Positions 16,575 to 24,391 of a stretch of DNA of 50,871 nucleotides are shown here, piece after piece. The translations under genes were made by a program, and so were the position numbers. Every line of letters begins with the position of its first letter. Within the stretch, counting starts at the first letter, position 1. Source of the stretch: Caldilineaceae bacterium bin34 (GTDB taxonomy: Bacteria > Chloroflexota > Anaerolineae > Caldilineales > Caldilineaceae); NCBI GenBank assembly GCA_002238555.1, contig MPMO01000033.1:1-50871 (forward strand). The letters are read 5' to 3'. The notes below the pieces were generated by a model. That model had not been told where the DNA came from. It saw only the letters and a list, made by a program, of their open reading frames with translations, and made no database searches.

Positions 16575-17661
16575 CCGCCAGCCGGCACAACCGATCATGG
16601 AACAGACAGGCAACGGCCACGCCTCGGCCCCGGTCGACACCGACGAGGTCCTGCTCGAGATCAAGGACCTCAAAACCCACTTCTTTCTGGACCAGGGAGT
16701 CGTGCATGCCCTGGAGGGCGTCGACTTCACCGTCAACCGCGGCCAGACCATCGGCCTGGTGGGCGAATCCGGTTGCGGCAAGTCGGTGACGGCCCGGTCC
16801 ATCCTGTCGATCGTGCCCTCGCCCGGCCGCATCGTGCAGGGCGAAATCCTCTTCCACCGCGCCCCGACCGCAGACCGGCCCGGCGAAACGGTGGACATGG
16901 CCCAGCTCAACCCCAAGGGCTCGCTGGCCCGGTCCATCCGCGGCGGCGACATTTCCATGGTCTTCCAGGAACCCATGACCTCGCTGAGCCCGGTCCACAC
17001 GATCGGGGCCCAGATCATCGAGGCCATCTCGCTGCACCGGGACTGCTCGCAAGAGGAGGCCACGGAGATCACGGTAGAAATGCTGCGGCGGGTCAACCTG
17101 CCCCAGCCGGAGGGGGTGCTCAAGCGCTATCCCCACGAACTGTCCGGCGGCATGCGGCAGCGCGTGATGATTGCCATGGCCCTTTCGTGCCAGCCCAGCC
17201 TGCTGATTGCCGACGAGCCGACCACCGCCCTGGACGTCACCACCCAGGCCCAGATCCTGACCCTGATGCAGGAGCTCCAGAAAGAGTTCGGAATGGCCAT
17301 CATCTTCATCACCCACGACCTGGGCGTGATTGCCCAGATGGTGGACTACGTGGTGGTCATGTACCTGGGCGAAGTGGTCGAAATGGCCGATGTCAACTCG
17401 ATCTTCTACGCTCCCAAGCATCCCTACACGCGGTCGCTGCTGCACTCCATTCCCAAGCTGGGCCGGAAGTCCGTGGCAGGCCTGACCAGCCGTCTGACCG
17501 CCATTCACGGGGTCGTGCCCGATCCCTACTCGATCCCCAAGGGCTGTCCCTACCACCCGCGCTGCCACGATGCCGTGCGGGGGGTCTGCGACACGGACAA
17601 TCCGACCCTGCACACGCTGCCGGGAAACCACAAGGTCCGCTGCGTCCTCTATGACGACTGA
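16567..17661 (+). CDS. ABC transporter ATP-binding protein, DppD/OppD type
   Basis: A 364-residue ATPase. Walker A is GESGCGKS, the Q-loop is [12 protein letters not shown], the signature is LSGGMRQRV, Walker B is [12 protein letters not shown], and the H-loop is FITHDLG. The C-terminal oligo-HPY region includes [15 protein letters not shown], the cysteine-containing tail typical of DppD/OppD. ATG 16567 overlaps the permease stop by 8 bases; a second ATG at 16597 is also possible. Importers of this class usually use two different ATPases (D and F); no F-type partner follows, so either it works as a homodimer or its partner is encoded elsewhere. Confidence 0.92.
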   Translation: MPDRQPAQPIMEQTGNGHASAPVDTDEVLLEIKDLKTHFFLDQGVVHALEGVDFTVNRGQTIGLVGESGCGKSVTARSILSIVPSPGRIVQGEILFHRAPTADRPGETVDMAQLNPKGSLARSIRGGDISMVFQEPMTSLSPVHTIGAQIIEAISLHRDCSQEEATEITVEMLRRVNLPQPEGVLKRYPHELSGGMRQRVMIAMALSCQPSLLIADEPTTALDVTTQAQILTLMQELQKEFGMAIIFITHDLGVIAQMVDYVVVMYLGEVVEMADVNSIFYAPKHPYTRSLLHSIPKLGRKSVAGLTSRLTAIHGVVPDPYSIPKGCPYHPRCHDAVRGVCDTDNPTLHTLPGNHKVRCVLYDD

Positions 17662-20251
17662 TCCGGACCGGGCGGCGGAACCGGCGACCAGGACCCTGCT
17701 GCCGGCCCTGGGGCCGGACGAGCGCGGTTTCATCCGGGAGTGGCTGTTCTGCGGCCCGCGCCTGCAGAAGCTGTCCGATTCGGCGGCCTCCGGCAAGTCG
17801 GAAGCCGAGTTCCGCCGGGCCGCCGCGGCCCGGCTGCACAGCACGAACCCCGGCATCCAAGGGCCCTTCGTGGAGTTCGCCAGTCCCTTCCCGGACGACA
17901 AGCCCCTGCGCTGGCAGGTGGTCCGGGTACGGGAGGACCGCTTCCTCTACGGCACGGTCTTTGCCCACACACCGCACTCGGTCCACTGCTGGGCCGTCGC
18001 CCACGCGGACCTGAAGGAGGACTGGTCGGGAGAGGTCCGGCTTACGTCGAACGGGCCGGCGGATGTCTGGGTCAACGACAGCCACGCCTGGCAAGTGGAC
18101 CACTTCTCCCTGAAGGCGCCGGTCACGGCAACCGGCCGCCTGGACCTGCCGGCGGGCCAGGTCGAACTGCTGGTGCGGTTCACCGCGATTGCGCTGCGGG
18201 CCTCTCCCATGGTCATGGCCCTGCAGTTGCCGGAACCGCCGGCGGCCGCCTGGTTTGTGCCGGCGGATTCCCGATGGGCCGAGGAACACCGGGATTTCTC
18301 TGAGGTCCTGGACGACGCCTACCTGAACCGAAGCGCCTTCGACCGCGCAGCCCCGGTAACGCTGCACTGGCCGGAAACCAAGCCGCTGGAGCGCGAACTC
18401 GTGGTCCGCCTGCAACGGACCGACGGGCGCATCTACTCCGAGCAGCAGACCCAGGGCCGCAAGCTGCCTTTCATGACCCTGGGCAACACCTACCAGTACC
18501 CCCAGGACGAGTACGAGATTCTGGTGCTGCCCCCACTGGTGGAGTACTACACGCACAACCGGCGGCACTTCCGGAGGTTCTCGGCCTGGCTCAACGGCAA
18601 CGTGGCCTATTCGGACCGGCACTTCGGCACCTGGAGCCAACGGCGCGAGGAGGCACTGCGCCATGCGGCGACGGAAAAGGGTACCGTCTTCCACGAAATG
18701 GCCCGCCTGGAGCTGGGCCAGTGGGACAAGGTGGACTGGGAGCAGTTCCGCACGACGGCCGCCGAGATCGCCGGCCGGGCCGACTGCAGCGACTTCCACC
18801 TGACCGGCATCCTGGGCTGCCTCCTGCGCTGGGGGGACGAATCGGAATTCCCGGCGGATCTCCGCACCGAACTGCGGGACGTGATCCTGGGCTTCCGCTA
18901 CTGGATGGACGAACCGGGACAGGACGCCATGTGTTTCTGGACCGAGAACCATCAGATCCTGTTCCACACCTGCGAGGTCCTGGCCGGCCAGCTCTATCCC
19001 CGCCACCGCTTCGGCAACAGCGGCCTGACCGGTGCCGAACACCAGGCCCTGGGCGAACAACGCGCCCTGGCCTGGCTGCGCAAGCGGGCCGGCGGCGGCT
19101 TCCGCGAGTGGGACTCCAACACCTACTTCGAAGAGGATGTCCTGGCCCTCACGCACCTGGCCGATCTGGCGGAAGACGAAACGGTCCACGAAATGGCCGT
19201 GGTGGTGCTCGACAAGCTGTTCTTCGGCATGGCGGTCAACTCCTACCGCGGCGTGTTCGGTTCCACCCACGGGCGCAGCTACGCCCCCTATCTCAAGGCC
19301 GCCTACCGCGAGCCCACATCGGGCCTGGGGCGCATGCTGTGGGGCATGGGCATGCACAACGACCACGTGCTGGGAACCGTGTCGCTGGCCTGTGCCGCCA
19401 ACTACCGCCTGCCGCCCATAATCGAGGCCATCGCCCGCGATCCGGCAGCGGAAATCTGGAGCCGGGAGCAGCATGCCGGGGAACTCGAGCCGGAGCTGGA
19501 CCGCGCGGCCGGTGCCTGGGAAGTCAACAAGGCCACCTTCCGCACCCCCGACTACATGCTGGCGGCCGCCCAGGACCACCGGCCCGGCGAACCCGGCGTG
19601 CAGGAGCACATCTGGCAGGCCACCTTGTCCCCGGAGGCCGTGGTCTTCGTCACGCATCCGCCCCTGACCAGCGAGGACGGCTCCCACCGTCCCAACTACT
19701 GGCACGGCCATGTGCGGCTGCCCAGGGTGGCGCAGGACCGGGACGTGCTCTTTGCCCTGCATGATCTGGGCGAGGACGACTGGATGGGCTTCACGCACGC
19801 CCATTTTCCGGCCCAGGCCTTCGACGCCTACTACATCCAGCGGAACTGGGCCTTCGGCATGAAGGGCAACGGCTATGTGGCACTGACGGCGTCGGCCCCG
19901 CTGCGCATGGCGCAAACCGGCCCGACGGCCCGACAGGATCTGCAGGCCGCGGGTTCCCAGGTGGTGTGGACGCTGCAGATGGGCCGCCGCGAACAGGACG
20001 GCGAGTTCAGGGACTTCCGCGCCCGCGTGCTGGAACTGCCGCTGGCGGTGGAGGGGCTGGATGTCCGCTTCGAGAGCCTGCGCGGCGACCGCTATGAGTT
20101 TGGTTGGACCGGCCCGTTACTGAAGAACGGGGAGGAGGTTCCGCTGTCGGGTTACCTCCACATCGACAATCCGTACACGTCCACGCCGCTCCACGCCGAG
20201 AGCATGGAGATCCAGTTCCAGGATCTCCTGCTGCGCCTGCACCTGACCTAG
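17651..20251 (+). CDS. Large uncharacterised protein, possible six-hairpin glycosidase-like enzyme
   Basis: An 866-residue protein with no signal peptide. The N-terminal 200 residues are beta-rich (LTSNGPADVWVNDS, LDLPAGQVELLVRF), like a carbohydrate-binding or jelly-roll domain. The middle is helical and aromatic-rich, with conserved-looking blocks FWTENHQILFHTCEVLAGQL, GGFREWDSNTYFEEDV and VNSYRGVFGSTHGRSY that recall alpha/alpha-barrel glycosidases or lyases. The C-terminal part is again beta-rich. I recall similar proteins only as unnamed. Its ATG overlaps the ATPase stop by 11 bases, so it is an integral operon member and probably acts in the cytoplasm on what the importer brings in. The acidic and His residues in the named blocks are candidate catalytic positions. 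Function is inference only. Confidence 0.75.
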   Translation: MTTDPDRAAEPATRTLLPALGPDERGFIREWLFCGPRLQKLSDSAASGKSEAEFRRAAAARLHSTNPGIQGPFVEFASPFPDDKPLRWQVVRVREDRFLYGTVFAHTPHSVHCWAVAHADLKEDWSGEVRLTSNGPADVWVNDSHAWQVDHFSLKAPVTATGRLDLPAGQVELLVRFTAIALRASPMVMALQLPEPPAAAWFVPADSRWAEEHRDFSEVLDDAYLNRSAFDRAAPVTLHWPETKPLERELVVRLQRTDGRIYSEQQTQGRKLPFMTLGNTYQYPQDEYEILVLPPLVEYYTHNRRHFRRFSAWLNGNVAYSDRHFGTWSQRREEALRHAATEKGTVFHEMARLELGQWDKVDWEQFRTTAAEIAGRADCSDFHLTGILGCLLRWGDESEFPADLRTELRDVILGFRYWMDEPGQDAMCFWTENHQILFHTCEVLAGQLYPRHRFGNSGLTGAEHQALGEQRALAWLRKRAGGGFREWDSNTYFEEDVLALTHLADLAEDETVHEMAVVVLDKLFFGMAVNSYRGVFGSTHGRSYAPYLKAAYREPTSGLGRMLWGMGMHNDHVLGTVSLACAANYRLPPIIEAIARDPAAEIWSREQHAGELEPELDRAAGAWEVNKATFRTPDYMLAAAQDHRPGEPGVQEHIWQATLSPEAVVFVTHPPLTSEDGSHRPNYWHGHVRLPRVAQDRDVLFALHDLGEDDWMGFTHAHFPAQAFDAYYIQRNWAFGMKGNGYVALTASAPLRMAQTGPTARQDLQAAGSQVVWTLQMGRREQDGEFRDFRARVLELPLAVEGLDVRFESLRGDRYEFGWTGPLLKNGEEVPLSGYLHIDNPYTSTPLHAESMEIQFQDLLLRLHLT

Positions 20252-20273
20252 TCCCCTATCCCCGATTGGGGAC
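20251..20273 (+). terminator. Short stem-loop after the ABC operon
   Basis: GTCCCC (20251-20256) pairs with GGGGAC (20268-20273); an alternative fold pairs CCCC (20260-20263) with GGGG across GATT. It starts within the last gene's stop region. There is no T-run, so a terminator role is weak. Confidence 0.35.
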
Positions 20274-20357
20274 ATCGAAACCGCGGGGTGGGCGGCCCCT
20301 GCCTGGGATGGGCAACCGGCCAGGACTGCCTTGGCATCGTTGGGATGGTCCGGCGGG

Positions 20358-20380
20358 TCCGAACCGGATTGGTCAATCGG
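20358..20380. repeat. Dispersed 23-bp repeat, copy 1
   Basis: TCCGAACCGGATTGGTCAATCGG recurs with one mismatch at 29076-29098, 8.7 kb away. In this copy GTCCGA (20357-20362) and TCGGAC (20377-20382) form a small inverted repeat. Both copies lie in gaps next to mobile or toxin-antitoxin debris. Confidence 0.6.
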
Positions 20381-20434
20381 ACTCCTGTAGGACAAGCCCG
20401 GACGCAATCTGTCGGCTCTGACCTGTTGTGAATG

Positions 20435-20734
20435 TCATGACTGTCCCGGCTGCTCGGAATGGCTTTCGCGAATGACAATGTCCACGTCGTGACCCAACAC
20501 CGTCAACAGGCGCAGAAGCCGTTCCATAGAGAACTTCCGGAAATTCCATCGCAGCAGGCGCGACACATCGGGTTGGGACAGCCCAAGCAGTTTCGCCGCC
20601 TCGACCCGCTTGAGGCCGCGCTCCCGAATGATCCTGTCAATGCGTGTAACCTGCTCGGCCTTGAGCAGGTGGGGATCGGCGTCCGCAAGCTCCAAGTCGG
20701 CGAATACATTGCCGCTGCTCCGTTCGATCTTCAT
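20435..20734 (-). CDS. HigA-like XRE-family antitoxin
   Basis: A 99-residue helix-turn-helix protein. The start MKIERSSGNVFADLEL and the HTH block VEAAKLLGLSQPDVSRLL followed by FSMERLLRLLTVLGHDV are typical of HigA-type antitoxins. The frame is open to ATG 20788, but its extra codons translate a GGGAGG ribosome-binding site and an acidic run, so ATG 20734 is the better start. Immediately upstream on the same strand is only the C-terminal part of a HigB-like toxin, so this antitoxin is an orphan. It may still bind its own operator or act in trans. Confidence 0.8.
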   Translation of the reverse strand: MKIERSSGNVFADLELADADPHLLKAEQVTRIDRIIRERGLKRVEAAKLLGLSQPDVSRLLRWNFRKFSMERLLRLLTVLGHDVDIVIRESHSEQPGQS

Positions 20735-20741
20735 GTCTTCA

Positions 20742-20864
20742 TCATCCTCCCCCTCGCCATAGTTCTCGAGGTGGTGTTGCTCCGCCACTCCTGAGTCTGC
20801 CCTTAATCAGGTCGATCTCCGGCTGCGGGGTTGCAATTCCCCGTGTGGCCTTCTTCTGGAACAC
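20742..20864 (-). pseudogene. HigB-like toxin, C-terminal remnant
   Basis: The minus-strand frame reads LHVFQKKATRGIATPQPEID and then LIKGRLR, matching the C-terminal strand and helix of HigB/RelE-type toxins (LHAFQKK...TP...EI-L-x-x-x-RL). The frame ends at 20742, 7 bases before the higA start, the normal higBA arrangement. Upstream of about 20864 the similarity stops and the opposite strand encodes the zinc-finger end of a TnpB-like protein. The toxin therefore lost its first two thirds, probably through that insertion or a linked deletion. Confidence 0.55.
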
Positions 20865-21042
20865 GTGCAGCGGCTGCCGGGCCGTCAAGACAACCCTTCC
20901 GCTGTCGCAACGGACATACCATTGCACCGCGTGCGGGTTGAAGGCCGACCGGGACTGGAATGCCGCCCGGAACATCCAGACAAACCCTGCGGACAGGTCG
21001 TCCGTCGCGCGCATGGAGACTGGTTCGGACCAAGGCCAATGA
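20845..21042 (+). pseudogene. TnpB (IS200/IS605-type) C-terminal fragment
   Basis: The frame carries CSGCRAVKTTLPLSQRTYHC followed by TACGLKADRDWNAARNI. Two C-x2-C pairs plus D-R-D-x-N-A-A-R-N are the zinc ribbon and final RuvC-like motif of TnpB/OrfB proteins. Only about 45 residues of the roughly 400-residue protein remain; the first few codons up to about 20862 are antisense to the higB remnant. The fragment has no start of its own and should be non-functional. Confidence 0.7.
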
Positions 21043-21102
21043 AGCTGAAACCGCATCGCAACATCCCAACTGTTCCGCAGTTCATGCTCTAATCATGCGA
21101 TA

Positions 21103-21115
21103 CTCATGACATGAG
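21103..21115. promoter_or_regulatory. Palindrome overlapping the vapB start codon
   Basis: CTCATGACATGAG is a perfect 13-bp palindrome centred on base 21109 and covering the ATG at 21111. VapB-type ribbon-helix-helix antitoxins commonly repress their own operon by binding such a site, so this is a candidate operator. Confidence 0.45.
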
Positions 21116-21344
21116 CAATCTACAAGTAAAAAATATACCGGACGACCTTCATGAGCGTCTACGCCTCCATGCCCGTGAGAATCGCTGTTCCATAAGCGCC
21201 ATCGTGCTTACGGCTGTCGAGCGGGAGTTGGCCAGGCGGGACTGGCGGAAACATTTGGCCCAGCGTCCCAAGACCAATCTGGGCGTGGAAGCGTCGGCAC
21301 TGCTCATGGAGGAACGCTCCATCCGCGATCAGAAGACTGGATGA
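21111..21344 (+). CDS. vapB: VapB/FitA-like antitoxin
   Basis: A 77-residue protein. Residues 1-45 form a ribbon-helix-helix DNA-binding fold (SNLQVKNIPDDLHERLRLHA then SISAIVLTAVERELAR), as in FitA/VapB antitoxins; the C-terminal part would wrap around the toxin. It overlaps the toxin gene by 4 bases (ATGA). A palindrome covers its start codon. Unlike the broken pair at 1459-1952, both genes here are intact. Confidence 0.88.
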   Translation: MSNLQVKNIPDDLHERLRLHARENRCSISAIVLTAVERELARRDWRKHLAQRPKTNLGVEASALLMEERSIRDQKTG

Positions 21345-21742
21345 GTCGGTACGTTGTCGACGCTTCGGTCGCTGTCGAATATCTCCTGAGGACGCCCCTT
21401 GGTCTGACGGTGGCTGACATCATCGAGGCCTCCTCGTTGGTCGCTCCCGAATTGATGGACGCGGAAGTGCTGTCGGTGCTGCGGCGGGCGGTGCTGAATG
21501 GGCAGCTTGCAGAAACGCGGGCGCAGATGGTGGTCGAAGATCTGGTCCACTGGCCGGTGGATCGCGTCTCGCACCAATCCCTGGCTCCTTTGGCCTGGCA
21601 ATACCGCCGGAATGTCAGTGTCTATGACGCCTTCTACATCGCAGTTGCACACACCCATGGTCTCCCTCTGATGACTGCCGACGGAAGGCTTTCACGAGCA
21701 CCAGGTCTGGGTGTAGTCGTACAGTACGTTCGCATGGGATGA
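21341..21742 (+). CDS. vapC: VapC-like PIN-domain RNase toxin
   Basis: A 133-residue PIN protein with all four acidic metal ligands visible: D7 (YVVDASVAVEYLL), E42 (LMDAEVLSVLRR), D96 (SVYDAFYIAVA) and D114 (LMTADGRL). VapC toxins cleave tRNA or rRNA when freed from VapB. It starts inside the last codons of the antitoxin gene. It is predicted to be active. Nothing in the sequence indicates its RNA target. Confidence 0.9.
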   Translation: MSRYVVDASVAVEYLLRTPLGLTVADIIEASSLVAPELMDAEVLSVLRRAVLNGQLAETRAQMVVEDLVHWPVDRVSHQSLAPLAWQYRRNVSVYDAFYIAVAHTHGLPLMTADGRLSRAPGLGVVVQYVRMG

Positions 21743-22184
21743 TTCAATGCCTGTACCGAGACAGAGAACGCCTCCTTCACTGGGCCGGAACCAAGCCAAC
21801 AACAGCCGTTAAGAGGCGCTGCGTCGATTTGCTGCGGATGCGGGAAGAGCGGATGGGCGACCGAAGAGCGGTCCGGCCCATGGGCCGCCGGTCAACCTAC
21901 TGAATGCCGTCGCCAGCACGCTCAGGCAAAAGGGGCTCTGAGCCGGAGAGTTTGAGGGTCAGACCTCGGCCTCCACACGGCGAGCAAAATGCAACGGAGA
22001 AACCGCGCAAGGGGTCAGGTTCCGATTGCGGCGCGGTGGAAGCCAAGTCCTCGCCTGCCGTCTCCAGGCCGCCCCGTAGGATGGCACAGTGCCGGGTGCC
22101 TGCGACCCCTGCGATTTGTTGCCAAACCTCGGCCGCCGCAGGATTTGGATACCTTGAAGGAACGTTCTGCGCCGTTCCGCCCTC
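21743..22184. other. Gap without a supported gene
   Basis: About 440 bases downstream of vapC. Open frames here are short, mutually overlapping and arginine- or proline-rich shadows. I see no terminator with a T-run and no recognisable remnant. Confidence 0.4.
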
Positions 22185-22388
22185 TCAGCGGTCCCGGCGT
22201 CGCCACAGGGCGATTGCAATCACGACAATCACCAGCCAGACCCAGCCCGGGATGGCGGCAAACAGACCGAACACGGCGGAAATCACCCCGCCGAGGATGC
22301 CCAGGAAAGCGCCGAAGGCGACGAGCACCACGAAAGCCAGGAGCAGGGCCACAAAGCAGCTGCTGCAGGAAAGGAGGGATTCGTCCAT
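22185..22388 (-). CDS. Small hydrophobic membrane protein
   Basis: A 67-residue product starting MDESLLSCSSCFVALLLAFV, with two long hydrophobic stretches separated by a Gly-rich turn and ending in WRRRDR. This predicts two membrane helices with a positive cytoplasmic tail. No ribosome-binding site is obvious, but the hydrophobic pattern with a charged end is unlikely by chance. No family assignment. Confidence 0.5.
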   Translation of the reverse strand: MDESLLSCSSCFVALLLAFVVLVAFGAFLGILGGVISAVFGLFAAIPGWVWLVIVVIAIALWRRRDR

Positions 22389-22493
22389 GTAATGCCTGAA
22401 GGTACCTCGCGCGTGCGCCCATTCGGCCTGGGCCGGTTGATGGCATGGCCGGCCCCCGGCTTCCACAGACGGGAACCAACGATCCGCCTGCAA

Positions 22494-22499
22494 TATACT
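22494..22499 (+). promoter_or_regulatory. Putative -10 box (TATACT) of the TPP enzyme gene
   Basis: TATACT lies 110 bases before ATG 22610, giving a leader of about 100 bases. No clear -35 is visible. No thiamine (THI-box) riboswitch signature was found in the leader. Confidence 0.35.
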
Positions 22500-22609
22500 T
22501 ACGCTGGATGCACGGCGCAGGTTGCGCGACCCCACTCCGAACCATGGCCTGCTTTTGCTCTGTGATGTCCGTGCTCCCCGACCCAACCTGCCATTGATCC
22601 GCGGTGCCT

Positions 22610-24235
22610 ATGAACGTCTATCAAGCTGTTGTTGAAATCCTCAAGCGCGAAGGCACGGAGTTCCTCAGCTGCTTCCCTGCCAATCCGCTGATCGAACACG
22701 CAGCGGCAGGCGACATCCGCCCCATCCTGGCGCGCACCGAACGCACCGTCATCAACATTGCGGACGGTTTCTCCCGGATCCACAACGGCAACCGCATCGG
22801 CGTGTGCTGCATGCAGGCCGGACCGGGAATCGAAAACGCCTTTGCCGGGGTGGCGCAGGCCTATGCCGACTGCGTGCCGGTCCTGATTCTGCCCGGACAG
22901 GGCGGTGCCGACCGGACCGATGTGCCACCGGAGTTCGACGCCAGCCGCAACTACCAGCACGTGACGAAGTGGGTGGCCCGCATCAACACCCCGGAACGGG
23001 CACCCGAGATGCTGCGCCGGGCCTACCAGATGCTTCGGTCCGGCACGCCCGGCCCCGTCATGCTGGAACTGCCGGGCGACGTGGGCTCCGCCGAGTTCGG
23101 CGACAGCGTGGACTACGAACCCGTGCGGCCGGTGCGCTACGGCCCCGATCCGGCCGACGTGGACCGGGCGGCCGACCTGTTGCTGGCGGCGCAGCGACCG
23201 GTCATCCAGTCGGGTCAGGGCGTTCTCTACGCCGAGGCCACCGACGAGCTGGTGGAACTGGCCGAACTGCTCCAGATTCCGGTCATGACCACCTTGCCGG
23301 GCAAGAGCAGCTTCCCCGAAAACCATCCCCTGTCGCTGGGCTGCGGCACCTACACCGGTCCGGCCCAGCTGAAGCAAATGCTGGCGCAGGCGGACTGCCT
23401 GTTCGGCGTCGGCACCAGCTTCACCCGCATGTTCCTGAGCACCCCGGTGCCGCCCGGCAAGACGGTGATCCACGCCGCCCTGGACGAACGGGACCTGAAC
23501 AAGGACCTGGTCCTGGATCAGGCGCTGATGGGCGATGCCAAACTGGTCCTGCAGGCCCTGCTGGCGGCGATCAAGGCCCGCGGCGCCGTGTCGGAGAAGG
23601 ATTCGGCGGCCGAACTCGGGGAGCTGCGCAGCGCCTGGGAGGAGGAATGGGGGCCGAAGCTGACCTCCGATGAGACTCCGATTAACCCCTACCGGGTCAT
23701 CCACGACCTGCAGGAGGCCGTGGACGTGTCCAACACGATCGTGACCGCCGATTCCGGCAATCCCCGCGATCAGATCTCCCCCTTCTACATGACCCGCAAG
23801 CCCAACACCTACATCGGCTGGGGCAAATCCACCCAGTTGGGCTATTCGCTGGGCCTGGCCATCGGCGCCAAGCTGGCCGCACCGGAGAAGCTGGTGGTGA
23901 ACTTTGTCGGCGATGCCGCGATGGGCATGTGCGGCATGGACATCGAGACCTCCGTGCGCTCCAAGGTGCCGATCCTGACCCTGTTGGTCAACAACTCGGC
24001 CATGGGCGGATACGAGAAGCACCTGCCGGTCGCAACCGAGAAGTACGGAACCAAGTTCCTGTCGGGGGAATACGCCGACCTGGCCGCGTCCCTGGGTGCC
24101 TGGTCCGTAAAGGTGGCCAATCCGGCCGACGTCATCCCCGCGATCAAGGAGGCGGCGGCGCAGACGTTCGCCGGCCGGACCGCCCTGGTCGAGTGCATCA
24201 CCTGCGAGGAGCGGCAGTTCTCGCTGGTGCGCTGA
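22610..24235 (+). CDS. Thiamine pyrophosphate-dependent enzyme, acetolactate synthase-like
   Basis: A 541-residue protein of the acetolactate synthase / benzoylformate decarboxylase superfamily. The N-terminal PYR domain has the cofactor-activating Glu at about residue 44 (ARTERTVINIADGFSR); the middle domain follows (AAQRPVIQSGQGVLYAEA); the C-terminal PP domain carries the TPP-metal motif GDAAMGMCGMD...LLVNN at about 434-462. It would catalyse a carboligation or decarboxylation of a 2-keto acid. No small regulatory subunit or other branched-chain amino acid genes are adjacent, so it is probably not the housekeeping IlvB. GTG 22604 is an alternative start. Confidence 0.88.
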   Translation: MNVYQAVVEILKREGTEFLSCFPANPLIEHAAAGDIRPILARTERTVINIADGFSRIHNGNRIGVCCMQAGPGIENAFAGVAQAYADCVPVLILPGQGGADRTDVPPEFDASRNYQHVTKWVARINTPERAPEMLRRAYQMLRSGTPGPVMLELPGDVGSAEFGDSVDYEPVRPVRYGPDPADVDRAADLLLAAQRPVIQSGQGVLYAEATDELVELAELLQIPVMTTLPGKSSFPENHPLSLGCGTYTGPAQLKQMLAQADCLFGVGTSFTRMFLSTPVPPGKTVIHAALDERDLNKDLVLDQALMGDAKLVLQALLAAIKARGAVSEKDSAAELGELRSAWEEEWGPKLTSDETPINPYRVIHDLQEAVDVSNTIVTADSGNPRDQISPFYMTRKPNTYIGWGKSTQLGYSLGLAIGAKLAAPEKLVVNFVGDAAMGMCGMDIETSVRSKVPILTLLVNNSAMGGYEKHLPVATEKYGTKFLSGEYADLAASLGAWSVKVANPADVIPAIKEAAAQTFAGRTALVECITCEERQFSLVR

Positions 24236-24391
24236 CCCGCCATGGCCTCCATCCCCGCACCGAAGGTGAATGGTTCGGCTCCGCCACACAGAGCTGAAAC
24301 GGATACCAATACTGTCCGCGTCCGGGATGCTTGATACACCTGTCGGATGCGGACAGCGCGACAACACCACAGGTTTCCGAAGAGGTCACTG

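Noticed and set aside
15369..17123. Long minus-strand open frame (584 codons) opposite the permease and ATPase genes
   Set aside because: It mirrors well-supported genes with motifs on the plus strand; such antisense frames are common in GC-rich DNA, and its composition (Gln/His/Gly-rich) matches no family.
17393..19915. Minus-strand open frame of 840 codons opposite the 866-residue protein
   Set aside because: No domain-like pattern and low-complexity composition; the plus-strand protein is coupled to the importer operon by an 11-base overlap.
22499..24370. Minus-strand open frame of 623 codons opposite the TPP enzyme
   Set aside because: The plus strand carries the full TPP-enzyme motif set; the antisense frame is a GC-rich shadow.
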